Positions 23,963 through 38,200 of a stretch of DNA of 64,000 bases are shown here, piece after piece (position 1 is the first letter of the stretch; each line of letters starts with the position of its first letter). The stretch covers positions 45,995,043 through 46,059,042 of the forward strand of contig NC_057926.1 of assembly GCF_018873765.1 (NCBI RefSeq). The letters run 5' to 3'. The translations under genes and the position numbers were made by a program. The stretch comes from Telopea speciosissima (lineage: Eukaryota > Streptophyta > Magnoliopsida > Proteales > Proteaceae). Under the pieces are notes generated by a model. The model worked only from the letters and a program-made list of their open reading frames with translations, did not search any database and had not been told where the DNA came from.

Positions 23963-24128
23963 GGATTGAGCTCCTCTCCAGGGAGCCCAGCACGCCAGGG
24001 GCATCCAACTATTGGGCTGTGTCGTACACATCCCTAGGCACATGCCGAGATGTGTGCGGCACAACCCAACCCTTGGATGCCCCTTGGGCACTCCCTGGGC
24101 TCTGAGGTCCTGGAGAGGAGCCGGATCC
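23963..24128. mobile_element. Foldback MITE, family GGATTGAGCTCCTCTCC, copy 1
   Basis: Starts GGATTGAGCTCCTCTCCA and ends with the inverse of GGATCCGGCTCCTCTCCA. The internal arms (GGGCTGTGTCGTACACATC and, inverted, GGGTTGTGCCGCACACATC) also pair, so nearly the whole 166 bp folds on itself. Block A has an uninterrupted site near 16690. Related copies are at 25375 and 58343. Confidence 0.82.
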
Positions 24129-24654
24129 ATGGGGAGTTGCTCTTTAATGACCTACATATGGTTAATTTGATGGGCAAAAAAGTAATTTCATGTTCAAAAT
24201 AAAACACTACCTTCAATGCGATTTCAACCACCAACACCACCTCCATCACTGTCAATACCACCACCAAAATTTTGGGTATTCAATGACATTTTTGAAAATT
24301 TATATAAATTCTAGAAACAAAAATGATTGTGTGTTATCGGGCCCATAAATAGAAAATACGTTATCAAACCCAATTTTTTTTGCCCAGAAATTTGGCCCAA
24401 TAACAAAAATACATGAAGCCATTTTTGAGATAGAAACATGGCCTAGAAACAAAAGTGTTATCATACTAACCCCATATAGTGTCAATTTTCATCCAATTGG
24501 ATGGTACTATAAAGAAATCAATTAAAAAACAATACATTAATATTACAAAAAGGAAAATGCGAATCCATAGGGAAGAGTTTTTGATTGAGTTAATGCCTTC
24601 ACATTGGGAAGAGTAAACGATTGAGTTTGATTCTTAAAATTCACACTATATGAC

Positions 24655-25203
24655 TAGGGTTGCAAGTTTGGCCCTGTTGGCCCGAACCTGCCCTGAGCTC
24701 CAACAGGGTCTGGGCTGAGATATTTGGCCATGAGGGCGGGTCGGGGCTGGAAATTTCTAACCCTGAGTTAGGATCTGGTCGGGTTAGGGTTGAGGCCTCG
24801 AGCTAAGCTTGGCCCGGCGGCCCGGCCCTGATTTAAGTTATACTATAAAATATATATTGATATAATGTATACATTATAGACTTTAAATTTTACTCACATT
24901 TTTTTATAAAATATATTATATATGAAGACAATAAGTGTTATAATATAATTTATTTTATTTTTATTTTATGTAAAATTAATAATGTTCTTCCTAGCCCATT
25001 CTAGCCCATGCATTTCTTTCCCCCTCCCCATGATCAGGGCCAATCAGGGTTGGCCCGACCCGACCCTGAGGGCCGGTCAGGGTTGGATTTTTCTGACCCT
25101 AAGTCAGGGTCGGGTCGGGTCGGGTTTGGGCCCAGCTAAGGGGATTTAGGGTTGTGCTAGGGTTCTATAAAGCCCGGCCCAACCCGACCCTGTTGTAGCC
25201 CTA
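24655..25203 (-). mobile_element. hAT-like non-autonomous element, 549 bp
   Basis: Ends TAGGGTTGCAA and TTGTAGCCCTA, flanked by 8-bp TATATGAC (24647-24654) and TATATGAT (25204-25211). The orientation is opposite to the 549-bp copy at 55393. Block A at about 17320 shows the empty site. The interior is CCCGACCC-type words around an AT-rich core, with no transposase. Confidence 0.9.
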
Positions 25204-25374
25204 TATATGATTGTAACCTGTACTCTCTAGTCTCTCCTTGCTAGCCCTGCCTTACTCAATATTGATGAACTTAGAACCTTTCATGGGTGTGTCGAATCGA
25301 TTTGGGTTAAGAGACCCAATCAGATCCGACCCGATTTATTATAAAATATTTTTTTTTTCTCTTCCATGCAAAAG

Positions 25375-25566
25375 GGATTGAGCTCCTCTCTAAGGAACCC
25401 AACACCCAGGAAGTGCCGACTGCCCAGGGGTCATCCAGTCGTTGGATTGTGCCACACACATTCTGATGAATGACTGAACATACGTCACGATGTGTGCGAT
25501 ACAGCCCAACCCTTGGATTTCCCCTGGTCAGTCCAGCGCTGAACTCCTTGGAAAGGAGGAGGATCC
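25375..25566. mobile_element. Foldback MITE, family GGATTGAGCTCCTCTCC, copy 2
   Basis: Starts GGATTGAGCTCCTCTCTAAG and ends ..TTGGAAAGGAGGAGGATCC. It is longer than its relatives (192 bp) owing to extra central sequence around 25470-25490. In block A the flanks are joined near 17590 (AAAGGGATTCAGACTTCAGG). Confidence 0.8.
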
Positions 25567-25979
25567 ATTCAGACTTCAGAGACAGAAAATTTCAGGTGTA
25601 ATACTTCTGGGAATCATAAACATTTGATTGGAGATTGAGTGTCTAATGGTTAGGATTTGTTTACTTTATAATTTACGTTGACTGATGGAAGTCTGACCAC
25701 CTTCATGCAATAATAACGAGGCTAACACAGTAGAGGAAGGGAGTACTTTTCAGATCCGTACTACCAACCCTCATCTGGTATGGAAAGAAGTCTAAAAGGT
25801 CTGAAGACCCCAAGTCTTTCTTCTATTTCACTCTGTCACATTAGGGTTTCCTTATTCTTTTTGGTTTTTATCCTTTCGAATCAGCTTTTCTTTTGGGTGG
25901 AAAAAGGAGACAATAGCGGTCACTTTCCTATGAATTAGTAATTTTTAGTGCGTTCTTTTGATAGAATTGCATGTGATTT

Positions 25980-26212
25980 GTACTAAGATAAGCTTTCCTT
26001 TCCTAGGTTTCTTTCTCCTCTTTTCTCCTTTTACCTTATGAGCTAAGAAATCCATTAATTCTTTCTCTTTTCTCCTTTCTTCTTTCATTTGAGACTCTTT
26101 ATTATGGATTCGTAAGGTGAGACTGAAAGTGGGTTCTCAGTTCTCACTTCTCAGCTTATCTTTGTTTAATACAGAGTGAAAGAAGAAGAGAGAAAGAGAG
26201 AGATTAGAGGAG
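25980..26212 (+). promoter_or_regulatory. Probable promoter and 5' leader of helicase copy 2
   Basis: This stretch is strongly conserved between blocks A and B. It has a CT-rich part (TTTCTCCTCTTTTCTCC) followed by a GA-rich leader (AGAAGAAGAGAGAAAGAGAG) just before the start codon. No clear TATA box is assigned; the transcription start is unknown. Confidence 0.45.
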
Positions 26213-29200
26213 ATGGAGAAGGCTTCAGTTAAGAAGAAGGGAAAGCTTACAGACAGAGAGTTGATTGATTTGGTGTTTTCATGGAAACTAGAAGATGTCA
26301 TGAACGAAGAGCTTTACAAGGATCAAGTTCGTCATTTTCACCTCTGTTCCTCTTCTTTACTGTCTAATAATGGTTTAATCTCTTTGTGTTTTTTCCAGAT
26401 TGAGATAAGATTAACAAGAGAAATCTCTCTGGTTTCTAAAATTTTTCAAACCCAAAACTGAATCGTATCACGTAAGAGTTGCATTGAATCTACGGCTAGT
26501 CAACCATAAGTGATAAGCCCATCAAACGGTACGTTGTTCATGGGCTTGTAAAAGAAGCCCACATGGCATAAAATTGAGGACCGTTACGATATTTAACCGG
26601 TTCGGTATATCAGTTTTGTGTCGTTTCCTTCACCTGTATGTAGTATGTACCCGTCGGTACCATTTCCACCTTCCTTATGCTCTCCCTGTCATCAGGCTCA
26701 CAGCTTCCAGACTAGTTCTTCAATGGGTCATCCTGTGTTCTTGGCCTTTCTCTCAAAACCTGAACTTAGTTGCAGTTGGAAGCTTTTCTTCTTTCTCTTA
26801 GCTTTTTGATTTTTCAAGTTTGCTTAATTAGTTGATTCATTTAGGAGCTTTGCCCATGGTTGTTTTTGGTTTCAAAACCTAGATTGGATCATTACAAGGA
26901 GAAGATTAAAACTCAAACTCACCCGAGTCATTGAGTCAAATGACTCGGGAAGCCCTTTTTGCAAAATCAGTATCTCATTTAGTTTGAATTTTTTGTGGTT
27001 GTTTAATATAACTTGTTAATTCTATTCATATTGTGGTGAACAGTGATAAGATATTAGAAAAAATATGTGTGTGGATCGTTGACTCTAAAATGCATGTAAA
27101 TCATTCATTTCTCCTACTTGTAATGCTGACAAGAGTATAATCAGTGGTAGAATAAGAGGTCATGTTGGATACTGTAACATAATGCAATTATAAAACTACC
27201 TCCCGTCTGTAGAATTAGCCTGCCATTTTATTTCACATAGACATTCATCAACAAATTGATTTTCTTGTATTAAAAAAGTTCCCTGATTTTTTTTGATGAA
27301 CTCCTATGTCTAATTTTTTTTTGGAAGAGTGGGAATACGATATTCTTGGCTTCAATTTATACAACTCCAAAGTGAAATATTGGTACTAGTTTTTACTAAG
27401 TCTGCACTCTGCATTCAACTTTTCAAAATGTCTTGATATTTGGGTATATTCGCAATTGCAAATTCTCAATTCTCAAGATTACATCGCAACCCACCATTGT
27501 TTCACTCTAAACGAAGAATTGCTGGCTCCCGCTGGGTTTTGCATTCAATTTCTAGTGTAGATATTAGAGTTTTGATATTTGATGGCAGAACTCCTTATAA
27601 CATTGTCCATGTATGATTTAAGAGCTATTTTTAGATTTCTTAGGTGTTTGCACTTAGTATATGTTGAATTTTGTCCATGTGTATGGTTTGATTGTTGTTG
27701 GAATTAATTATTCCAGTGATAATGTACAATATATCTTTTTTTCCAATTGTAAACCTTTTAGCAAACTACACATTTTCATGACAAGTAGGTCGAATTTTGA
27801 GCTGTTATGTTAGGCCTCAATTTTTACTATTATAATAATTTGCTTGTATTTAGTGCCATCAGATTTTAAATCTTTTTTCTTGAAGCAAGTTTTGTTATAT
27901 CATTTAACCTATCTATTAATGCTAGTACTTATGGTAAGTATGGTTGTCTCTTTTTTGGAAGTATCTTCATTGGTTAATTATGGAATCAATTAATTGTGGC
28001 TTTCCACTTTGCTTTAAGGCTATGAGCTTTGTTTGCTCTGTTTTCTAAACTTAACCATTTTCTAATGTTCATTGCAGGTGGAAAATATTCCAGAATCTTT
28101 TCTGTCAGTTGAGCATTATCTTGGGTCTTTTGTGTCCCCTTTATTAGAGGAAACACGTGCTGCATTATGTGCAAGCATGGAGGTAATTTCAGAGGCGCCA
28201 CGAGCAGAAGTAACCTCCCTTGCAGAGTCTAAGCCTTATGGGTCACTCTTATATGAGATCAATGTTGACTCTTGGAAGAACAAGTTGAGATCAGGTGGCA
28301 AGGAAGCATACGCAACTAAGCCTGGGGATATTTTTGTCTTTTCAGATATAATACCTGAAACTGTTTCTGATTTACAATGTTATGGAAGGTCATGGACTTT
28401 TGCTCTAGTCACTAAAGCTCCTGACAATGAACAATCAGAAGACGACTCAGCTATTTATTTAAAAGTTAAGGCTTCTAAGGCTATTGAAGTCAAAGAGGGG
28501 ATGCAGAATTCACTTTATGCACTTTTTCTGATAAATTTAACAAGAAGCAGTAGAATTTGGGCTGCTTTGAAAGGGATAAGAAACTTGAAGGTTATCGAGA
28601 ATATTCTTGGTGACAATCTTAAGGTATGAAAATTGAGATAACTAGTTCTATATTTGGAAATGTTTAATAGGACTAACGTACATTTACAAACAGTCCTTGC
28701 TGTTGTGGAGAACTCAAGGTTCACTTGAATTTCTAGGTTCTGTATCCACCTATTTATTGTCACATAGGATGTGCTGACTTACATTTTACTTGATTTGATG
28801 TATTTAAGCTTAGATCTTTAGGTTGTGAATGACAAGGAAATGTCAATCACTTTATTGGTCATACTAGAGTCTTAAAGATTGTACCATTAGACCAATCCTC
28901 AATTTTGATTGGATAACAGTCTAATCTATGGAAAAGAGATGGTAATCTTATGAATGATTTTAAGAGATAATTATAGATTGATGCTTAAGATGCAATGTTC
29001 TCCTAAAGGTGAATATTGGTGATCAAGTACTGTTTTTTCAAGTGGTGTGAACTAAATACATCATTTTCCTTGCCATGTATCAACTGTGGCCAATATGGTA
29101 GTTCTCCATGTTTCAAAATGTAGCTTAACGATCCCTTTTTTAGGTTTAAGAATCACCTCCTTGTGCCAAGCATAATTTATTGAAATATGCTTTTTATATT

Positions 29201-32200
29201 TTTTGTTTATTTTCTTGATTGTTTCACTTTGTGAAACTATTATGTTTTATAGTTCTTAATGCTATCCTCCTGCAGTTTTAATTATTTATTTTGTATATAG
29301 TATTCATAGCGTCTAGGCAACCCAAGTTGTTGGACGGATCCTTGCATCACTGAAGGCAAAACTAATTAGGCGACCAAGGCTACCCCCTAGGTGGCCAATG
29401 CGCCTGGATGCCTAGGCGAAGCCTTAACAACTATGTTTTGGATAGATAATGGAGAAATTAGAGATAGTTCCTTAGGGTATTATTTCTGTTAGAAATTGAT
29501 ATTATTGCATGAAGTAGATGGATCAGAGTGCTGTGTAATTACTGTGATTTGATGATTCCTTGGTTTTTTGTTTCATATTCTAGGCAGAGCATTTCTGCAA
29601 TATCTGTTCTCTTTGGAATGAAAGATTTGAGAAGGGCATATTACCAGAGTTGAATGAGTCCCAAACCAACGCAGTACTACAATCTATTTTGGCAATGCAG
29701 TGCAATCACAAGTGTTTTGTTAAGCTTATCTGGGGTCCTCCAGGAACAGGAAAAACAAAAACAGTCAGTTCATTGCTTTGGAGTGCCTTAAGAATGAAGT
29801 GCAGAACTGTGACATGTGCTCCAACAAACATTGCAGTTATGGAGGTGGCCTCACGTGTCCTTATGCTGGTTAGAAGTTTCAGGCAAACTGAATATGGAGT
29901 GAATATCACATGTTGTCCCTTGGGGGATGTGCTGTTGTTTGGAAATAAGGAACGCTTGGAAGTGGGTTATGATCTTGAGGAAATATTTCTGGATTATCGG
30001 GTGGAAAGGCTTGTGGAATGCTTTGGACTAACTGGGTGGAAGCATCGCTTTACATCCATGATAGATTTTCTTACAAATTGTGTTCTACAGTACAATATTT
30101 ACTTGGAAAATGAACTAAGACAGGTCCATAAAGATTCGAAGGAGAACAAAACCAACAAAGATGTGCTGTCATTTCTTGATTTCACTAGGGAACGATTCAA
30201 GGCAGTTGCACAACCACTACGAGGATGTGTCATGTCATTATCCACTCATCTGCCCAAACATATCATCTTGCCACAGATTTTCCAATGCATGACTTCTTTG
30301 CTTTATTTGCTGGAGTCCTTTGAAAGTCTGTTGTTTCAAGCTGATGTGGTTGAGAAAGAGCTTCAAGAACTCTTTTTAGATTCAGAAGATGTTGGGATGG
30401 CAACACCTCCTTTGGTTAAACTTGAGCATCAATGGATTAATTGTTCCAAATCAGACATTTTGTTGAAGATCAAAAACCAGTGCCTCTGTACTCTAAGATC
30501 TCTACATGATTCTCTCATGAATCTTGATCTGCCCCAATCTACGAGCAAAGATTCAATAAGAAAGCTATGTTTTCAATCTGCTTCTTTAATTTTCTGCACA
30601 GCATCAAGTTCACATAAGTTGCATTCTTTAGAAATGGAGCCTCTGAATTTACTAGTTATTGATGAAGCTGCTCAGTTAAAGGAATGTGAATCAACAATAC
30701 CATTACAACTCCCAGGCATACGGCATGCTATTCTCATTGGTGATGAGTGTCAGCTTCCTGCAATGGTTGAAAGCAAGGTGTACATAAACTCTTCTTTCCC
30801 TCTCCCATCTCCAACTCTTCTTTCCCTTTGTACTTGTAAATATTGCATTCATGAATTGTGGTTGTGGGCCACTATTTATTTGGTCTCTCTCGGAGGAGAT
30901 TTATTCCATTGATCTATCCTATGGGAGTATTGCAAATGTTCTTTACATTGTAACTGATGATAGTAGTTCCCCTACCTTTTTTGTAGTTATCTAGTGAAGC
31001 TGGTTTTGGAAGGAGTCTGTTTGAGAGATTGAGTTTACTCGAGCATCCAAAGCACCTTCTTGATATGCAGTATAGGATGCATCCTGAAGTCAGTATTTTT
31101 CCAAATGCAAAGTTCTACTGCAACCAGATTTTGAATGCACCAAGTGTTCAAGACAAAAGTTATGAGAAACACTATCTTCCTGGATCTATGTATGGCCCTT
31201 ACTCATTCATAAATATCCGTGATGGAAGAGAGATATTGGATGATGTTGGACATAGTCGAAAAAATCTGGTGGAGGTAGCTGTTGTTGTAAAAGTATTGCG
31301 GAATCTTTTTAAAGGTATGTTCTGGTTGTAGGATTTTGGGTAGAGATGTACCTCAGTATCCAAATTCATATCTGATTAACATATCAGTTATCTGAATATG
31401 ATTTAATAGCTTCTTGATATTTAATCCAAGTATCCATGTTTCAAATCCAACAAAGATTCTGATATCCAAATTTGGATTTGATATGCGATCATCTTGATAA
31501 ATGGATAAGAGTCCTGATAGAGTTTGTATTTTTTAGTTTTTTACCATACATTGACCTCCCTACTTTGTAGTTCATTTTGAATCATCATTGTGGTCATCAT
31601 TGTTGTTACAAGATAACTTGTCTCCCCTTTTCACTGCGGTTCATTTTTCTCTGTTATCCATTTTTAATGATTTTGTTTTTCTATTAGTATGTCGTTAATC
31701 AATGCATATCTGAAAGGAGGCAGTTTCCCTTGCTTTTGAATTCAGTGACAAAGGACGTCCAAAATGACACCATCCTCTTTCTTTCCTTGTCACTTTTGGC
31801 AATGGGTCCTCCTTACCTTCAAAGTTTCTTCCTTTCCTCTACCTCCAAAGTCCAAATATATTAGCTCACTTCAGAAAGAATCTTTCTTGTCACTATTTCA
31901 GATTTTTTCTGTACGGGGCCTCCCTAACATTTTGACAAAACTGAAAGTATTGATGACCAAGAAACCCAATTTACTCTTGTGATGTAAACAGAATCTAGAG
32001 CCAATACCTGCACACACAAAGAAGACCCTCACCAACATGCACATACATATAACCTCATAATAAACTTATTAAAAAATATAGAACACCAAAACTACCATGC
32101 CAGCTAGGATATAAACTTTAACACTCATCCTCAAGCTGGATCATATACATGACCCATGCCCAGTTAAAACAGCATCCCCTAAAAAGTTTTTGTAACATTC

Positions 32201-35200
32201 ATATGAAATAATAAAGAAAGAGCAACTTCTAACAAATTTCTATTCTTTCCTTCAACTACACCATTTTACTGGGGTATAGGCGCAACTAGTTTGATGTATC
32301 ATACTATGATTAGAATAAAAGGAAGAAATAGCATTTTGAGGAAACAACAAAGCATTATCCGAAAGGTAAATCATAATCGAAGCATCAAATTTAGTCTTTA
32401 TTTCAGTATAATAAGATATAAGAACAGATAAATAAACTGAACTATCTTTCACTAAGTACCACCAAGTCAGGCGTGAATGATCATCATCAAAAGTAACAAA
32501 ATATCTAAAACCCGAAATACTCTAAACTGGACATGAACCCCAAATATCATAGTGCACCAAAGAAAATAAAGACCAACTCCTAGACTTACTACGAGGAGGA
32601 AATTACAAACGATGATGCTTCCAGAATTCACAATCTTTACATTCAAGATGAGGTATGGATTTGCAACCAGGAACCAATTTGTTGAAGAACAGACAATGAT
32701 AAATTACCCAATCAGGAATTCCACACCAAAGGGGAAACACCACTAGAAGTAGTAGCAGCAGTCATAGGAGACACGTCACCATCCAGATAGTACATCCCAT
32801 TCTTCTCACTCTTTACACCAATTGTCTTCTTTGTCTGAAGATCCTGGAAAACACAATGAGAAAGGATAAAAAGTAACAGAACAGGTAAGAGATTTATTGA
32901 GCTAACTAACAGACAAATGGTTTAAAGTAACTGGGGGTACATATGGATTAGAGGATAAAGTCATAAAAGAGGTGAGGTTGAGCACACCATGGCCAATCAC
33001 TTGCGTAAATGACCCATTAGCAAGAACAACTTGTGAGGGACAAAGAACGTCATAAAAAGAAGAGAACAATTTAGACTTACCAGTCATGTGATTTGACGCA
33101 CCGGAGTTAATGACCCAAGAGATAGGAGAAGGAGTGGTAAGCAGTGTAGTTGTACCTGTATGAGCCAAAGTAATAGTAAATGTGGAGGCAAATGATTCAA
33201 GCTGTTGGACGGACATGCTTCAATAATTGAGTGACCAGATCATCTCGATAAATGGGACCTGAAAAACTAGCTCCAGATGAAGTACTCAGATTGGTGTTGC
33301 CTGATAACACCAAGTTATCAGACACTGCAGTATTAGCCAACTGTTGTGCCCATTCAGGCTTACCATGTTTAACCCAACAAGTGTCTACCATATGATTAGA
33401 TTTCCCACAATGCGTGCACTGTCATATAGTCCAACAAGTGTCTACTGTATGATTAGATTTCCCACAATGCGTGCACTATCATATAGTCTGATCTGTCTGC
33501 TGACACCTCCACCATGTCCATGCCCTCCCCCTGAACAATTACCTTTGCTAGAAAAACCACCACTACTAGCAACAAACGTAGAACTTTCCTTAGAAGAGGT
33601 AGAGTGATTAGACTTGGAATGAGAGGGAGAGACAACCCATTGAATACCGCAAAAGTCCACGTTCATCTACAACACTTTCTCTCCAGCAAGAAACTTACTT
33701 TTCACATGTTGAAGTCCTGAGTTTAACCCGAACAAAAATTTTCCACCTTGAAACTCAGCCCTCTGGGTCTTTAGTAATTCCAAGCCATTAGTGAGAGGCT
33801 AATAAACTTTAAGTTCCTCCCACATCCCCTTAAGCCACTATAATATACACTAACAGATTTATCTCCCTGTTTAAAATTAAAAATATTTTCATAGAGATCA
33901 TAAATGCAAGACATTCTTATCGTGTGGGAAACTTTCTTTCAAATCATCCCAAACACCCTTAGCGGTGGTGTGGAACATCACATTAGCTACAACATAGGGC
34001 TCCATACTATTCCATTGTCACACTAGAAGGGTGTCGTTTTCACACATCCATTCAGCATACTCTTTAGAATCAAAGGGTGGAGGTGCAGGCTTTGGATAAT
34101 TAAGCTTTCCCTTGGCATTTATATAAACTTTAACGACTTGACCCCGTAGCAAGTAATTAGAAGCTCCATTGAGCTTAAAAGAAGTAATTTGGACAGTGAC
34201 GTAGTCCACAAGAGGCTTAAACTCACTTATCAAATCAAAAGCCAGCAGTCAATATAACCAAGCCAATAAAAACAATAACCAATAACCATCAATGATCTAT
34301 TAAAAAAAAAGAAGCCGACACACATTGAGAAGTCCTTCCACCAAATAATAAATCCCACTAGAGAAACTAGCAATATATATATCCCTATAGAAATTGATAA
34401 TGATCTGATGGCTAAATCTCCAAACAAATCACAGTCATGAAAATAGCAGCTATCTAAAAACATGCAGAAAACAATGATCCATAACCTTTAATATACTATC
34501 AGTTCATCACATGTTATATAGAAGAAACAGATCATAAGTTGGGGAGAAAACACCTCAGAAAATTTCAGACTTGCAAGAAATTTTAGCTGTAGTATAGATC
34601 CTTGTAGCACCAACCATCGGCTGTCCTGATCAGCCACCAAATCAGGTCTAGTGGAAGCCTTACGCAGAAGAAAAATATCTCATAGTTTGAGAATGATTTG
34701 ATGGCTTGATCTGTAGTTACATAAATCAGCAACCAAAATAGCAGGTATTCAAGAACATGGTTGAAGAGAGGTTCCAGCTCAAGTATTCATGCTAGAACAA
34801 GCTGAAATCCAAGTCTAATATGTTAAATAAGTAGCTTATTAGGTTATAGCGGTCATCAATTAATTATTCTCATCGGAGGCGCACGTTAGGTTTTCTTCAC
34901 GTGGGGATTAGGTTATGGCGATTCGTCCTCCTCAGGAGGAAAGCACTCCTGATCCATCTCCCCGTCTAGGGGTTGTTGCGGGTCGGTCTGCGCCTGCTTC
35001 CTTTGCTGCCGTGGTGTCTCGATCGCTGGCTTTGCCACCTGTCATTGTGGAGGTGAAGAAGCCTTCGTCCTTTTTTGGGAGCCTGCGGTTTTTTTCTCCA
35101 GGGAAGAATTGGAGAGTTCTGAGAGGGCTTTCTCTACTGCGCTGGTTGCCAAATGCAGTTATGGGAAACCTGCTCTGTTCTTGATCAAGGATTATCTTCA

Positions 35201-38200
35201 GAAGAAGCTGTTCCTGCAGGGGGATGTTGTTGTTTCGACTTTGGACCCTAGACATGTGCTTCTTCGTTTCTCTCTTCAGGCAGATTTTGTCAAGGTCTGG
35301 TTGAAAGAACAGATTCACATCCAGGGTTTCCTTTTGCGATTTATGAAATGGACTTCTGATTTCGTATCGGGCTGGGAATCTCCTTTGGCGCCAGTTTGGG
35401 TTTCCTTGCCAGGGCTGCCGTTTAATCTCTATCAAGGGAATTTCTTGGTGTCTATTGCTGGGACGATTGGAAGGGTTCTGAAGGTGGATGGTGCAACGGC
35501 AAATTGCACTCGCATTGTGGCGGCCTGTGTATGTGTTGAGGTGGATCTAAGAGCCTCACTTCCGACGAAGGTATGGATTGGTTGTGGTGCAGATGGTTTT
35601 CACCAGAAGGTTCTTTATGAGAGACTCCCCTCTTATTGCGAGTCTTGCTCGAAGATTGGACACCCTAAGGAGTCTTGTAGAAAGTCGCTAAGGAGGATGC
35701 CTGCCGTCGATCTCCAGGATGCTGCTGGTTTGGGTGATGATAAAGGAAACAGTTCAGGCGCTGCGGCGGTGGGTGTTGGGGATGGGGACAGAACCAGTGA
35801 TGACGTCTTCATCCCTAGGGGAGAGGGCTCCTCGCTTGGTGGCGTTGGGGGCCATAATGGTGAGCCTGGTCAGGGGTACCCTGCGGCTGGCCATTTGAGA
35901 GGTGGTTGTTGGAGACCAACTGCGAAGCAGGCTGCTGCTCTTCGTTCTTTGTTGGCCGCAGATGTGGGACGGTGCGCTAATTCTTCTACTGTTGATTTGG
36001 TCCCTATGGGCCAATTGGAGGGTGTGGTTGCCCCCCGGCCTTTGGAAGAGGGGGTTCTTGCTATGGTGGAGATGGCGGGTGGTGTGGTTGCCCCCTAGCC
36101 TTTGGAAGAGGGGGAACTCCCATGCGTGGCGGTGGGGTCTTCAGAAGCCGAGAAGGCAGGGGTCGTCGAGAGCAGGGTCTTGGCTCCTGCGTTGTTGAGT
36201 GAGGAGTTGTTGGATGAAGGGGAGGTTGAGGTTGCCGCTTGATGCGAGTTGGAAGGAGCCTGCTCGCAATCTGTTAGTGGTCTCTCGTTACCTTATTTTG
36301 AAGACAAGGCTGGGCCCCATGGGATTAGAGATGATTTACATGTGCCATGTACGGCTGCCACGCTGTTGGGCCGTGAGGCTTTGCTGGAGAGCTTTAAAGC
36401 TTTTAATGCCACTATTGAAGGGAGAATTCACAGAACTTTTGAGAGAATTGGGGAGGAGAATGACACCTCTGAGTCAGCAAGCCCTCGAGCAGGGAAGCGG
36501 ATGCCCTCCTGGTCTGCGGTTTTCAGTGCTTCCCATGTGTGTTTACAATTAAACAGAAGACTGATGGCACTGTTGACAGGTACAAAGCTTGGTTGCTAAA
36601 GGATTTAGAAAACTTATTGGATCGACTACCAGGAGACCTTTGCTCCAGTTGCCAAGATCAGCACCATTAGAGTTATCATCTCTTGTGCGGTTAACCTTGG
36701 ATTGGAGCTGCAACAACTTGATGTTAAGAATCCCTTCCTCCATGGCGAGCAGGAGGAGTAAGTCTGTATGGATATCCCTCCTGGTTACTTTGGTGAAGCA
36801 ACTCAAGGAAAGGTTTACAAGCTGAAACTTGCATTGTATGGGCAGAAGCAATCTCCCAGGGCCTGGTTTGGTAATTTTCACAGGGCTATGGTGTCATTGG
36901 GATACAAACAGGGCAATGCTTACCACACTCTATTTATCAGGTGTGTCAGTAATCATGTAACTATTCTCATAATATATGTTGGTGACATTGGGGTCACAAC
37001 GAGTGATCCCACTGAAATAACTAAGCATACTTGGGTAAGGAGTTCGAGATTAAGGATCTGAGCAAGCTACGGTACTTCCTTGGCATTGAAGTGGCTCGAT
37101 CTATTAAGGGTGTATTTCTTTCTCAACCGAAATACACTCTTGACATTCTTTCAAAGACCGAGATGTTAGGGTATAAGCCTGTTAACAGTTAACAGTCCTT
37201 TGGAGGCCAATACACACCTCAAGGGCAAAGATGGTGAACTAGTTGATAACGGAAGATATTAGAGGTTTGTTGGCCATCTCATTTATCTGTCACATACTTG
37301 CCCGAACATAGCCTATGCTGATAGTTTGGTTAGTCAGTATATGCATGATCCCTATTCCTCTAACATGGAAGTTGTGTTCCGTATTTTACGATACTTGAAG
37401 TCAGCTCCAGGAAAGGGTATCCTTTTTTCCCCTCATGATCACATGCGTGTGGAGGCATTCACTGATGTTGGTTGGATGACTCACCAAATGATCGGCGCCC
37501 CACATCAGGGTACTATACCTTTGTTGGTGGCAATATTGTCACCTAACGTAGCAAGGGACAGACTGGTTGCAAGATCTAGTGCTGAAGCCGAATTCAGTGC
37601 CATGGCACATGGGATTTGTGAGTTCCTATGGCTTCAGGGTTTTCTCCAAGATTTGGGATTTTATTTCATATGCTGATGATGTTGTACTGTGACAGTATAT
37701 CTGCTATCAGCATTGTTCATAATCCAGTTTAATATGATCGGACGAAACATGTGGAGATTAATAGACATTTCATCAAAGAGAAGCTGGAACAAGGTCTTAT
37801 TTGTATACCTTTTGTGAAGATAGGTGATACGTTAGCGGATGTCTTCACCAAAGGTCTTAGTAGTAAGGTTGTTCATCCAATTTTATGCAAGTTGGGCATG
37901 TGTGATATCCATGCACCAACTTGAGGGGGGTGTTGTAATATGGGTATAAGGGTATTTCTGTCATTAGGGGTATTTTGGTCCTTGTACTCTATTTCTCTTT
38001 ATTTTATAAATAAAGGTGGCTAGTTTCTGTCAGACAGAAGTCAGTTTTCTCCCAAATCTCAACAAGCATTGGAACTTTAATGCCTGATACCCTGTGACGT
38101 AAACAGAAAATATAGTCAATACCTTTACACACAAAGAGAGAGAGAGAGATGCAAGGAAGAAAGTATCTCACGGTTTGACTGAATAGTCTTATCGTGTGGG

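Larger units (their letters stand above)
23533..27582 (+). repeat. Block B: 5' region of helicase copy 2 duplicated in block A
   Basis: Direct repeat of 16262-19873. It includes the promoter, leader, exon 1 and the first 1.25 kb of intron 1 of the complete gene. Three mobile elements have entered it since the duplication (23963-24128, 24655-25203, 25375-25566). Confidence 0.88.
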
